36,803 nt of DNA from Lachnospiraceae bacterium. Its GTDB lineage: Bacteria; Bacillota; Clostridia; Lachnospirales; Lachnospiraceae. Positions within the stretch are counted from its first letter, which is position 1, and every line of letters begins with the position of its first letter. The notes below the pieces were generated by a model, which was given only the letters and a program-made list of their open reading frames with translations, did no database searches and was not told the origin of the DNA. The position numbers and the translations under genes were made by a program. Of the stretch, positions 1 to 7,854 are shown one piece after another. Location: assembly GCA_022792885.1 (NCBI GenBank), contig JAAWBX010000035.1, positions 1-36,803 of the forward strand, given 5' to 3'.

Positions 1-26
1 CAAAATCAGAAAACGGAGCTGCTCAC

Positions 27-1226
27 TCAACAGAAAAAAGGCTCAAAAAGCGAAAAAATAAAACCGCAGAACCCGCGAAATGCCTTATTTTCAGGCTTTT
101 CTGCGGTTTCCCATTGTATCAATTTCGTTGTTGCGATGTTCATTCCGGCTACCACCATAAAATCCGCCGGGAACCGATACGCCCCGTATACGCGGCTGAT
201 CACGATCTCGCCTCCCTCCATCGGCTGACGCAAAACCTCCAGAACTCTCCTTTGAAATTCGGGCAATTCATCGAGAAACAGCACGCCTTTATGGGCCAGC
301 GAAATTTCTCCCGGTTCGGGCACCCGGCCGCCTCCCATCATTGCCGCCGCGGGAATCGTGTGATGAACCGCGCGGAACGGTCTCTCCTCCACGAGCGGAG
401 TATCCCTCTTCAAGCGGCCGCAAATACTGTATATCTTGGTCAGCTCCAGTTTTTCCTCCCATGACAGCTCAGGTAAAATCCCGGGCAGTCGTTCCGCAGC
501 CATCGTTTTTCCGGCTCCCGGCGGTCCTACGATCAAAAGATTATGCATTCCGGCGGCTGCCACTTCCGCCGCCCGCCGCAAAGTCTCCTGCCCGGAAAGA
601 TCCGAAAAATCTTTTTGACATCCCGACTTTCCGCCGATCCCCTCCGAACGCCGGCTGCATAAAAACCGTTCAGGACTTCTCACCAGTTCCCACAGTTCCG
701 ACAAATGAGAAATCGCCAAAATCCGAATCCCATCCACCAGGCATCCTTCCGGCGCATTCTCCTCCGCCACCAGACAATAGGAAAAGCCCTGTTCTCTGGC
801 AAAATAAGTCAATGGCAAAATCCCGTTTACCGGCCTTAAACTTCCGTCCAGCCCCAATTCCCCCAAGAGCAGGACATTTTCAAAAAACAAACCGCTTTCC
901 CTCTCACCCTCTTGCCCGGAATACGGACTGTCTGTCTGAGGCAGACAGCCCAGCGCGCTTAAAATCGCGGCCGCCACCGGTAAATCAAACCCGCCGCCCT
1001 CTTTCCTTCGGCCGGCAGGAGAAAGATTCACGGTAATCCGTTTCGGGGGCAGCGAAATCCCGCAATGATGCAGAGCCGCCTTAACCCGCTCTCTGGCCTC
1101 TTTCACTTCTCCTTTTAAAGCTCCTACCAGATCCATACAGGGAAGCCCCTCGCGGATATCGACTTCCACTTCGACCAGAAATCCTTCCATCCCCGCTCGT
1201 CCCGCGCTGTAAACTCTCCCATACAT
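27..1226 (-). pseudogene. comM: ComM/YifB-type Mg-chelatase-like AAA ATPase, 3'-truncated
   Basis: The first ~363 residues match the ComM/YifB family: the N-terminal fold ([20 protein letters not shown]), the Walker A GPPGAGKT, the [13 protein letters not shown] segment and the Walker B-like [11 protein letters not shown]. Members are about 500 residues long. In ComM of naturally transformable bacteria the protein is a helicase aiding branch migration of incoming DNA. Here the reading frame leaves the family right after FMVVAGMN, where PCPCG and about 130 further residues are expected, and runs 36 unrelated residues to a stop. The breakpoint is near position 137. The start ATG at 1226 follows a GAGAGG ribosome site. 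I infer that a mobile element or rearrangement lies to the left of the window and has cut the gene. The remaining part keeps the P-loop, but the product is probably inactive. Confidence 0.85.
61..109 (-). terminator. hairpin terminator at the comM breakpoint
   Basis: An 11-bp perfect inverted repeat (61-71 and 99-109, core AACCGCAGAA/TTCTGCGGTT) encloses a second small stem (GCCT 82-85, AGGC 93-96). Reading leftward, it is followed by TTTTATTTTTT. It lies within the foreign tail of the truncated comM frame, so it probably belongs to the inserted DNA. Confidence 0.6.
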
Positions 1227-1283
1227 CCTCTCTCATCTCCAGTCCCGTCTCACATCGAGCAAAATCATTATGTTAATATATTT

Positions 1284-1312
1284 ATGTTAATTCACATAGC
1301 CGGTTTTGTCAA
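1284..1312 (-). promoter_or_regulatory. sigma-A promoter of comM
   Basis: On the minus strand there is a consensus -35 TTGACA (1307-1312), a 17-bp spacer and -10 TAACAT (1284-1289). The element TATGTTAAT occurs twice just here (from 1269 and from 1283), and TATGT/ACATA forms an inverted repeat over the spacer (1283-1298), so an operator is possible. Confidence 0.7.
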
Positions 1313-1350
1313 GATATATTTACATAATTTTCCAAAAAAAAATACATAAA

Positions 1351-1408
1351 ATACCGGAAACCATCGCGCAGGCTCTGTGAGTCAGCCTGACACTCCGGTT
1401 TCCGGTAT
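1351..1408 (-). terminator. terminator of the alpha/beta hydrolase gene
   Basis: Nested inverted repeats: 12-bp outer arms at 1351-1362 and 1397-1408 (ATACCGGAAACC / GGTTTCCGGTAT), and an inner CAGGCT/AGCCTG pair. Reading leftward, a run of TTTTATGTATTTTTTTTT follows. It sits 27 bases beyond the stop codon. Confidence 0.8.
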
Positions 1409-1435
1409 GGAGGATGTCAAAAATCGAAATTATTT

Positions 1436-2374
1436 TTATGATTGATTCGGCAGGTGATGTATCAGCCAACCCGACAAATCCTGGTAAACCACATTCCGGT
1501 CCGTCTCGTTAATAATCTCATGACGATCATTCTCATAGAGCTTCATGGATACCTCTTTCAGGCCAAGTTCCTGAAATTCACGGTAAACCTTCCGAACTCC
1601 CTCTCCTCTGGCCCCCACCGGATCATCCTGTCCGGAAACAAAGAAAACCGGCAGATCTTTCGGGATCCGATCCATATCTTTTTTCTGAGCCAATTCAATT
1701 AAAATAGAGAACAGATCCACATAAGCCGAATTGGTAAAGCGAAACGTACAGAACTTATCTCCCCCGTATTTTGCTAAAACGGCCGGGTCCTTGGACAGCC
1801 AGCCGTAATTCGGGTCCAGATCCTTAAACGGACGATTATTATTCCCGAGGGCCAGTTCATAAATCAGATTACTCCGCTTCCTGGGTCCCTGCCATTCGCA
1901 CATCATGGAAGCCACCCGTTTGCCGAGCCGGGCCGTCTGAAGGGAAAAATATCCGGTTCCCATAATGATCGCCCCGTTCAATTCGTCGCCGTGCAGCGTC
2001 AGATACCGGCGGGTAAAAAAGGAACCCATGCTGTGACCCAAAATAAAATAAGGGTGATCCGGCCAACACTTCTTCGCGATCGTCGTCACCAGGTAAATAT
2101 CTTCCAGCACATACCGATAGCCGTCTTTCTCCGCAAAAAAGCCAAGTTCCTCGTCACAGGAAGCGGTCCTCCCGTGCCCCAGATGGTCGTGCCCGATAAC
2201 CGCAAATCCTTTCTCCGTCAGATAAACGGCAAAATCATGATAACGGTCCATATATTCAATCATGCCATGTACCAGCTGCAAAACCCCCCGGGGCTCGCCT
2301 TCGGGAAGCCAACGGATGCAATGAATCTGATTTTCTTTATTTTTAGACGGAACGTAAAATTCCTCTTTTTTCAT
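1436..2374 (-). CDS. alpha/beta hydrolase (monoacylglycerol lipase/lysophospholipase-like)
   Basis: This 312-residue serine hydrolase has the nucleophile elbow GHSMGS (Ser in FILGHSMGSFFTRR). The oxyanion/lid start is LVHGMIEYMDRYHDFA, an acidic residue lies in FVSGQDDPVG, and the late histidine is in ENDRHEII, giving a complete Ser-Asp-His triad in family order. This matches the Hydrolase_4 group, which acts on monoacylglycerols or lysophospholipids; the true substrate cannot be read here. No signal peptide or membrane segment is seen, so the protein is cytosolic. The start ATG at 2374 was chosen because GGAGG lies 7 bases upstream; an upstream in-frame start at 2395 has no such site. It is monocistronic, divergent from the DUF1846 gene, with its own terminator. 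Confidence 0.85.
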   Translation of the reverse strand: MKKEEFYVPSKNKENQIHCIRWLPEGEPRGVLQLVHGMIEYMDRYHDFAVYLTEKGFAVIGHDHLGHGRTASCDEELGFFAEKDGYRYVLEDIYLVTTIAKKCWPDHPYFILGHSMGSFFTRRYLTLHGDELNGAIIMGTGYFSLQTARLGKRVASMMCEWQGPRKRSNLIYELALGNNNRPFKDLDPNYGWLSKDPAVLAKYGGDKFCTFRFTNSAYVDLFSILIELAQKKDMDRIPKDLPVFFVSGQDDPVGARGEGVRKVYREFQELGLKEVSMKLYENDRHEIINETDRNVVYQDLSGWLIHHLPNQS

Positions 2375-2410
2375 GAAAACGCCTCCGTAAGTCACCTTCT
2401 GAATATCAAC

Positions 2411-2439
2411 ATTATAACATAACTTTCTTTCAATGAAAG
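2411..2439 (-). promoter_or_regulatory. putative promoter of the hydrolase gene
   Basis: On the minus strand there is -10 TATAAT (2411-2416) and a weak -35 CTTTCA (2434-2439) at 17-bp spacing. The -35 overlaps a small palindrome CTTTCAATGAAAG. Confidence 0.45.
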
Positions 2440-2493
2440 AGAGGGCTTTCTGAAAATCCTATAAAAATTTTATAAATTAGGAAATCCGGCCGA

Positions 2494-2522
2494 TTGAAGC
2501 CCCACTAAGTTTATGCTATACT
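2494..2522 (+). promoter_or_regulatory. sigma-A promoter of the DUF1846 gene
   Basis: -35 TTGAAG (2494-2499), a 17-bp spacer and -10 TATACT (2517-2522). Transcription would begin in the repeat unit described next, giving a leader of about 100 bases. Confidence 0.65.
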
Positions 2523-2595
2523 TTGTAAAATGGCCAAATGGTCATACGGGGTCCCCGCAGGGGGAACTTTGTAAAATGGCCGAATGGCCATATGG
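2520..2595 (+). repeat. imperfect 30-bp direct repeat in the DUF1846 leader
   Basis: Two 30-bp copies (2520-2549 and 2566-2595), both beginning ACTTTGTAAAATGGCC and differing at only a few positions, are separated by GC-rich TCCCC/AGGGGGA inverted sequence. The first copy overlaps the -10 box. Function is unknown; it may be a duplicated operator or a leader RNA structure. Confidence 0.6.
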
Positions 2596-2628
2596 AATGA
2601 TTTTTACAAAAAACAGGGGGCAAAAGAA

Positions 2629-4086
2629 ATGAAAACAGGTTTTGACAACGAAAAATATCTGAAAATGCAGTCTCTGCACATTCAGGAGCGTATCCGGCAA
2701 TTCGATAATAAGCTTTATCTCGAATTTGGCGGAAAGCTCTACGATGATTTTCATGCCTCCCGGGTACTTCCCGGTTTTGAACCGGACAGCAAGCTTCGCA
2801 TGCTTATGCAGCTCGCCGACCAGGTGGAGATCGTTATTGTCATCAGCGCCGAAGACCTGGCCCGCAACAAAGTGCGGAGCGACCTGGAAATCACCTACGA
2901 TTCCGACGTCCTGCGCCTGAAAAATGTCTTCGAAAGCAAAGGGCTTTATGTCAGCAGCGTCGTCATCACGCATTATGCCGGACAAACCCACGCCGATCTG
3001 TTCAAAAAACGTCTGGAAAAAAAGGGAATCCGAGTCTACCGCCACTACATCATTCCCGGTTACCCCAACAACATCAACGCCATCGTCAGCGAAGAAGGGT
3101 ACGGACGGAACGAATACATCGAAACCGCAAAACCCCTCGTCGTCGTAACCGCGCCCGGGCCCGGCAGCGGAAAAATGGCGACCTGCCTTTCGCAGCTTTA
3201 CCATGAGCACAAACGCGGTCTCCACGCCGGCTATGCCAAATACGAGACGTTCCCGATCTGGAACCTACCGTTAAAACACCCGGTCAATCTGGCCTATGAA
3301 GCTGCCACCGCCGATTTAAACGACGTGAATATGATTGACCCCTTCCATCTGGACGCCTACGGTGTGACTACGGTCAATTATAACCGGGACGTGGAGATTT
3401 TCCCGGTCTTGAACTCCATGTTCCAGCGCATTTTCGGAAAAAGCCCCTATAAATCTCCCACCGATATGGGGGTCAACATGGCCGGAAACTGCATCGTGAA
3501 CGACGCGGTCTGCATCGAAGCCTCCAAACAGGAGATCATTCGCCGGTATTACGATTCTCTGGACCGTATCGCCAAGGGGCTCGCTCCGGACTCCGAAGCC
3601 TATAAACTGGAACTTCTGATGAATCAGGCTGAAATCTCACCCATGTACCGGCCCGCCGCCGCCGCCGCGCTGGCCTGTGAAAAACGCAAAGGGGTTCCCT
3701 GCGCCGCCATCGAACTGGAAGACGGCCGCATCGTCACCGGAAAGACCACCGACCTATTAGGCGCCTGTTCCACGCTTCTTTTAAACGCGCTGAAAGAACT
3801 GGCCGGTATCGACGAAGACTATCATCTGCTCTCCCCGGAAGCCATCGCACCGATCCAACGGCTGAAAGTCAAATACCTCGGCAGCCGAAATCCGCGGCTT
3901 CATACGGACGAAGTGTTGATCGCCCTCTCCACCAGCGCCTATTCCGATGAACAGGCGGCCCTGGCCTTAAGCCAGCTTCCCCGCTTAAAAGGCTGTCAGG
4001 TCCACGCCTCGGTCGCGCTTTCCAACGCGGACCGGAGTACGTTCCGCAAACTGGGCGTCGGGCTTACCTATGAACCGCACAGTTGA
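2629..4086 (+). CDS. DUF1846 family protein
   Basis: This 485-residue protein opens with the hallmark GFDNEKYLKMQSLHIQERI and runs the usual length of the DUF1846 family (about 490-500 residues). It contains a P-loop-like GPGSGKMATCLSQLYHEH around residues 180-197 and conserved blocks such as PTDMGVNMAG. The family has solved structures but no firmly established reaction; a nucleotide-binding, metabolic role is inferred. ATG 2629 is preceded by AGGGGG at good spacing, whereas the longer frame from 2584 has no ribosome site and adds non-family residues. The gene stands alone with its own promoter and ends at a bidirectional hairpin that is also the relic 3' end of sigK. Confidence 0.85.
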   Translation: MKTGFDNEKYLKMQSLHIQERIRQFDNKLYLEFGGKLYDDFHASRVLPGFEPDSKLRMLMQLADQVEIVIVISAEDLARNKVRSDLEITYDSDVLRLKNVFESKGLYVSSVVITHYAGQTHADLFKKRLEKKGIRVYRHYIIPGYPNNINAIVSEEGYGRNEYIETAKPLVVVTAPGPGSGKMATCLSQLYHEHKRGLHAGYAKYETFPIWNLPLKHPVNLAYEAATADLNDVNMIDPFHLDAYGVTTVNYNRDVEIFPVLNSMFQRIFGKSPYKSPTDMGVNMAGNCIVNDAVCIEASKQEIIRRYYDSLDRIAKGLAPDSEAYKLELLMNQAEISPMYRPAAAAALACEKRKGVPCAAIELEDGRIVTGKTTDLLGACSTLLLNALKELAGIDEDYHLLSPEAIAPIQRLKVKYLGSRNPRLHTDEVLIALSTSAYSDEQAALALSQLPRLKGCQVHASVALSNADRSTFRKLGVGLTYEPHS

Positions 4087-4104
4087 TCCGCCCTTAAATT
4101 TCAA

Positions 4105-4194
4105 AAAACCGGAGCGCGGCTCATGTCAGCCGAACTCCGGTTTTTCCATTTCCGTCCGCATTTTTCCCAATGCGGCTTTTTCGATGCGGGATAC
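4105..4194. repeat. 90-bp direct repeat, copy 1 (relic sigK 3' end)
   Basis: It is identical over 90 bases to 7412-7501. It contains the last 22 codons plus stop of sigK on the minus strand (from VSRIEK to KPEFG) and the sigK terminator hairpin. The leftward flank continues with an uninterrupted T-tract, so this copy carries the original downstream junction of sigK, while copy 2 belongs to the complete coding end. The two copies bracket the ATPase/HEPN cassette. Confidence 0.95.
4107..4145. terminator. bidirectional terminator
   Basis: The stem AACCGGAG (4107-4114) / CTCCGGTT (4135-4142) has an inner GCGGCT/AGCCG pairing. Five T follow on the plus strand, serving the DUF1846 gene, and TTTTTT follows on the minus strand, serving the ATPase gene and originally sigK. 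Confidence 0.8.
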
Positions 4195-4202
4195 CCTTTC
4201 TC

Positions 4203-6839
4203 TTATCTTGCCAGCAGAGACAACACCCTGGGTCTGGCTCCTTTCTTATATTTAAAGCCCAGGGCAAACCGGATAATTTCAGGGAAATAGTATTTTTTAT
4301 CCAACATAATAAAATATCCCTGATTTTCCAATCGGGCAATTTCCTCCCCCGTCAGAGGGAGCTTATCCAGAGCAAGCGGCAGATCTTTCTCCTCCTCCGG
4401 CATATCTTCAAATATCTTCAATATCTGATAGACCGCTCTCATTTCCTGTCGAATCTCTTTATATTTTTCCCTTGAACACTCCGGAATGGCTTCTCTTATC
4501 TGCTTCGGCATAATATACCGGTCTTCATATGGCGGTTCTCCTTCCGGAAATGTACTTGTTGAAAAACGCAAGAATCTCACAATATCTCTCGCCTGTAATT
4601 GATTCGAAAAATCGGAAAGCGCCGCGATAATCCATTTTGCGGAATTGGCCTCTCTGGAATCATATCGGCCAAGCTTTTTCCCCCATAATTTTTCCAGACG
4701 CTCCTCCAGCGCTTTCCGGCCCGACTCCAAAATATCCATATTTTCTCCCAAAACGGGATTTGCCTGCCTTGCAATCCAAAGCGCCAAACGGAGTGCTTCC
4801 GTCGGCGACCATTTCAGTTCATATTTCTGATACTGACTTTGAAATTGATCAAAGTTGGTTTTGATCGCCTCTTCCACCATATCTTTGCGGACAAAAATAA
4901 TCGTGCCGATATTTCCATATGACAGATTCTGTATCCGGTTCATCACATTCTGGCACAAAGCGCGGATGGCCAATCTCCCGGTCTCCGGCTTCCGAATCTG
5001 CTGATCCATAAATAAATCTTCCAGGCCGTCTACGATAAACAAAATCCGTTTACCGGCTCTTTCCAGATACCGGTCCAATTCAAACAGATCCGCATAACCG
5101 CCGTCGGACATATCCAGTATCAGATTCTGCCAGATCTCCACCCATTCCGTCAGGGACACCTCTTTTTCGGCATAAGCCGCCAGCCGATTGTAATTTAAAT
5201 CAACCTGATCCGAGCTTATCCGGAATCCTTCCAGCGACGCATTGCACTTTTGAATACATGCCTGCACCATCGGATACAGTTTTTTCATATTCAAAGATCC
5301 GATCAGAGGAAGCACAAGCGTTTTTTCCCGGTCCTTCTCCTCCTTTCCCGCTACGTCATATACAAAATTTTCCCAGGTAGCTTTTGAGAGTAGTTGTTTA
5401 TACAGGTACGTTTTTCCGGAACCCTTGGCCCCCAGAACGACCAGCTGAGGAACCGTATCCTTAAAATCCCGTACCATCTCCCGTATGGATGTCGTGGCCA
5501 GCATATGGGAAGACGCATTGCCTTCCGCCGTGATCTCCATGGAGGTAATCTCATTCAAACGAGCGACCGTTTCCCGCACGTCGTCGGAAGAAAGAGGTTT
5601 TTCACCAGAAACGCCCGTCCCCTCCTCCCTTTCTAAAATATCTTCAGCAACTTTTGCCATGACGTCCGAAAGCAGCCTTCCTCTCAGCAAAGAACAGATC
5701 TCCCAAAAACCACCCAACGAAGCAAACTCCGAATCAAAAGGAACCCGGTAAAGGTAATCCTCTCTTAATCCGCTCATTTCTTCCAGGTCAAAATCTTTTT
5801 CCAGATTTTCAGCCAGCTCATCTTCCAGACGGCTCAGGGTATCCTCCTCCATATCTTTGGGAATCATGGTCAAAAGCAGCCGGGAATTCTGATGACCGGC
5901 CGGTACTTTCTTTCGTATCTCCTCCAGGATCAGTTTGGTACCTTCCACCGACTGCATGGAGGTAGAAGAAATAAAATATTTCCGGACTCTTGAATCAAAC
6001 AAAAACGGCGCGGAAAATTCCGTAATCCCCGCTCTTAAATCAACCAGAACCAGAGCGGCCCCCATTTTTTCGCCCAGCCTGGAAAGAAATTCTGTTATGA
6101 TGTATTTATTCTCCTGCACGGCAATGACTTTTTCCGGGCTTGCATAAAGATTCACGATCTGATCTTTTTCCCGATAAACCGGAAGGAAGTAATGCTCCAC
6201 CTCCCATTTCTCCGTCTCCACCTGAATCACATTGGTTTCTGCCAGCTCTGCGACCTTCCGGATAAAATCCTCATTCACCGTATTAAAATGAAGCAGTTCC
6301 AGTATGTCCAGGTAGCTTATTTTTTCTCTGCTTTTTCCCTGTTCCAGCATCCAGGTCAGGCCCGGTGCTTCCAGGTCCGCGTCAATCATCAGGATTTTCT
6401 TCTGGTTTCCATATCGTTCCGATATCTCGCGCGCCAGAGAAATCAGAGATAGAGTCCGTCCCACTCCGCCTTTATAAGAATGAAATACCGCAACCGGACT
6501 TCCCGGAAGCTCCTTCTTCCCGTTCTCCTCTTCCTCTTTGAAATAAAGATTCTTAAACAGAGGAGCTTTTATCGGCTCAACCCGGTCGGATTCGTCGCCT
6601 TCTTCATAGATAACCTCCAACTGCCTCCGGTCAAACTCGACCATGACCCTCCCGTCCGTATACAATTTTTCAAATATCCTGCCGAATGCCCTTTCATTTT
6701 CTTCTTTTTCATTCTTTTCGGCATCGATATTTACCACAATCTCGTCGCTGTAAACATCCACCCGATTCCACCAGGCCGGCCACAGATTTCGTTTCTTTTT
6801 GAGCTCAACCTCAATATCATACCATGTAAACAGACGCAT
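4203..6839 (-). CDS. double P-loop ATPase with KGGVGRT (deviant Walker A) domain
   Basis: 878 residues. The N-terminal ~110 residues are of unknown fold. A ParA/MinD-like domain follows with HSYKGGVGRTLSL (Walker A at 123-129), MIDADLEAPGL (151-161) and LVDLRAGIT (~265-273), matching the KGGVGR-motif variant ATPases often found in bacterial conflict loci. A second NTPase domain has LGAKGSGKT (469-477) and ILFIVDGLEDLF (599-610). The C-terminal ~200 residues contain a winged-helix-like end. No membrane segment is seen. It lies 10 bases after the HEPN-like gene, with AGGAG overlapping that gene's stop, so the two are cotranscribed and probably translationally linked. I infer a sensor/regulator that controls the HEPN partner, by analogy with other NTPase-effector pairs. 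The exact role is not established. Confidence 0.75.
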   Translation of the reverse strand: MRLFTWYDIEVELKKKRNLWPAWWNRVDVYSDEIVVNIDAEKNEKEENERAFGRIFEKLYTDGRVMVEFDRRQLEVIYEEGDESDRVEPIKAPLFKNLYFKEEEENGKKELPGSPVAVFHSYKGGVGRTLSLISLAREISERYGNQKKILMIDADLEAPGLTWMLEQGKSREKISYLDILELLHFNTVNEDFIRKVAELAETNVIQVETEKWEVEHYFLPVYREKDQIVNLYASPEKVIAVQENKYIITEFLSRLGEKMGAALVLVDLRAGITEFSAPFLFDSRVRKYFISSTSMQSVEGTKLILEEIRKKVPAGHQNSRLLLTMIPKDMEEDTLSRLEDELAENLEKDFDLEEMSGLREDYLYRVPFDSEFASLGGFWEICSLLRGRLLSDVMAKVAEDILEREEGTGVSGEKPLSSDDVRETVARLNEITSMEITAEGNASSHMLATTSIREMVRDFKDTVPQLVVLGAKGSGKTYLYKQLLSKATWENFVYDVAGKEEKDREKTLVLPLIGSLNMKKLYPMVQACIQKCNASLEGFRISSDQVDLNYNRLAAYAEKEVSLTEWVEIWQNLILDMSDGGYADLFELDRYLERAGKRILFIVDGLEDLFMDQQIRKPETGRLAIRALCQNVMNRIQNLSYGNIGTIIFVRKDMVEEAIKTNFDQFQSQYQKYELKWSPTEALRLALWIARQANPVLGENMDILESGRKALEERLEKLWGKKLGRYDSREANSAKWIIAALSDFSNQLQARDIVRFLRFSTSTFPEGEPPYEDRYIMPKQIREAIPECSREKYKEIRQEMRAVYQILKIFEDMPEEEKDLPLALDKLPLTGEEIARLENQGYFIMLDKKYYFPEIIRFALGFKYKKGARPRVLSLLAR

Positions 6840-6849
6840 TTCTTATCTC

Positions 6850-7278
6850 CTATAATTTTGTGCGAATCCACTCGGCGATCTTTACCAATGTCTTCTCTGC
6901 CTTTTCCTCCGCTTCTCCATCCGCCGAAGCCGCGCCGTATCTCCATAATTCGTTAAATTGCTTCGGCGGAACCGATCCTCCCCTTTTCAGAGTTATATTT
7001 TTCAAGCAATACTCTCTCTGCGGGTTTAACTCCTTCATCATTTCGCTTATATTATGTCCTGTTAATTCACGCTTTTCTTTCCCACAGCATTTTACAAATT
7101 CTTCATAGGTATTTTTGCCAAGATCTTTCATAAGTAAACTTTTCAGGCCACACTCCACGGAATAAAACAGGAGCAGCCTTCTCGACTTTTCGCTTCCCGT
7201 TGTCTCCCGGTACAATTTGTAATGCCTGCGGTAACTGTCCTGAAATTCTCGTCTTGTAATGTTGATTTTTTTACTCAT
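6850..7278 (-). CDS. HEPN-like small protein, putative effector
   Basis: 142 residues, largely helical. RRLLLFYSVECGLKSLLMK (residues 33-51) followed by a charged loop and GHNISEMMKEL resembles HEPN-type four-helix proteins, and R70-ELTG-H75 fits the R-x4-6-H motif of HEPN ribonucleases. I cannot confirm the fold. Known HEPN proteins are RNases or nucleotidyl-transfer partners in toxin-antitoxin and abortive infection systems. The start at 7278 (MSKKINITRREF) has GGAGAG upstream; a longer frame from 7311 lacks a site. It is the first gene of the two-gene cassette and is driven by the promoter at 7338-7366. Confidence 0.55.
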   Translation of the reverse strand: MSKKINITRREFQDSYRRHYKLYRETTGSEKSRRLLLFYSVECGLKSLLMKDLGKNTYEEFVKCCGKEKRELTGHNISEMMKELNPQREYCLKNITLKRGGSVPPKQFNELWRYGAASADGEAEEKAEKTLVKIAEWIRTKL

Positions 7279-7337
7279 CCCCCCGTGTCTCTCCGTCTTT
7301 ATCCCTCCCATTCTGTTCTGGCAACTGGAATAATATC

Positions 7338-7366
7338 ATTTTAATACACAGTTCCTCCTTTTGCAA
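7338..7366 (-). promoter_or_regulatory. sigma-A promoter of the HEPN/ATPase cassette
   Basis: On the minus strand there is -35 TTGCAA (7361-7366), a 17-bp spacer and -10 TAAAAT (7338-7343). It lies wholly inside the cassette, so the cassette does not depend on sigK transcription. Confidence 0.65.
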
Positions 7367-7411
7367 GCGCAAGAAAGGATATCCGGCAAAAAGGATTCCC
7401 GCAAAAACCGC

Positions 7412-7501
7412 AAAACCGGAGCGCGGCTCATGTCAGCCGAACTCCGGTTTTTCCATTTCCGTCCGCATTTTTCCCAATGCGGCTTTTTCGATGCGGGATA
7501 C
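7412..7501. repeat. 90-bp direct repeat, copy 2 (functional sigK 3' end)
   Basis: A perfect match to 4105-4194. Here it is continuous with the rest of the sigK 3' portion, and its hairpin still contains the sigK stop codon. Beyond it (leftward) the natural T-tract is replaced by TTTTGCGGTTTTTGCGGG. Confidence 0.95.
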
Positions 7502-7801
7502 ATAAGAACGACTGATCCCAAGCTGCTCCGCGATCTCCCTCTGGGTATGTTCCTTTCCGTCCTTTAAACCATACCGCATCTGGATCACGATCTTTTCCTT
7601 CTCCCCCAGCGTACCTTTAAGCACTTCCCGGACCCTGAGAATATCTTCCTCCAGCACCATCCGGCTAAAAACATCTTCCTCGTCGGCTTCGATCACATCC
7701 ACCAGACTGATCTTATTTCCTTCCTTATCCGTCCCAATCGGTTCAAACAGAGAAACTTCCCGGTTGTATTTCTTTTGCGCCCGCAGTACCATGAGGATTT
7801 C
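7433..7801 (-). CDS. sigK: RNA polymerase sigma-K, 3' portion (spoIIIC-like)
   Basis: 122 codons beginning at GAA (Glu) of NEILMVLRAQKK and ending KPEFG-stop. It covers sigma region 2.4 through region 4, including SLFEPIGTDKEGNKISLVDVIEA and the helix-turn-helix REIAEQLGISRSYVSRIEKAAL. The open frame extends upstream to 7966 but that part is element DNA read by chance: the family match begins exactly at the attachment core. It has no start of its own and is only expressed once joined to the 5' portion at 13694-13960. The joined protein is 211 residues, typical for mature SigK. SigK directs late mother-cell genes (cortex, coat). Confidence 0.93.
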   Translation of the reverse strand, partial: EILMVLRAQKKYNREVSLFEPIGTDKEGNKISLVDVIEADEEDVFSRMVLEEDILRVREVLKGTLGEKEKIVIQMRYGLKDGKEHTQREIAEQLGISRSYVSRIEKAALGKMRTEMEKPEFG

Positions 7802-7817
7802 ATTTGCTATCCTCACA
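7791..7817 (-). other. attachment site at the recombinase end of the skin element
   Basis: Reading leftward: element arm TGTGAGGATAGC (7817-7806), a single A, core AATG (7804-7801), then sigK coding sequence (GAAATCCTCATG). The arm is the exact inverse of the arm at 13682-13693. Confidence 0.85.
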
Positions 7818-7854
7818 TAAAACGGTGCCCTCTCCCCGAATTCCTCCTGCAAAA

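Larger units (their letters stand above)
4195..7411 (-). mobile_element. two-gene cassette bracketed by 90-bp direct repeats at the sigK 3' end
   Basis: The 3,217 bp between the two 90-bp copies hold only a HEPN-like gene and a double-P-loop ATPase gene, with their own promoter. No integrase or transposase is visible. The structure is what is left when a unit recombines into the 3' end of sigK and supplies a replacement end. Recombination between the copies would remove the cassette and leave sigK whole. The mechanism of entry is unknown: it could be a lost or trans-acting integrase, or homologous recombination. Confidence 0.75.

Noticed and set aside
4121-4339. Short frame at the 3' end of the ATPase region as a separate gene
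   Set aside because: It consists of the duplicated sigK end plus the ATPase tail in another frame; it is explained by the 90-bp repeat.
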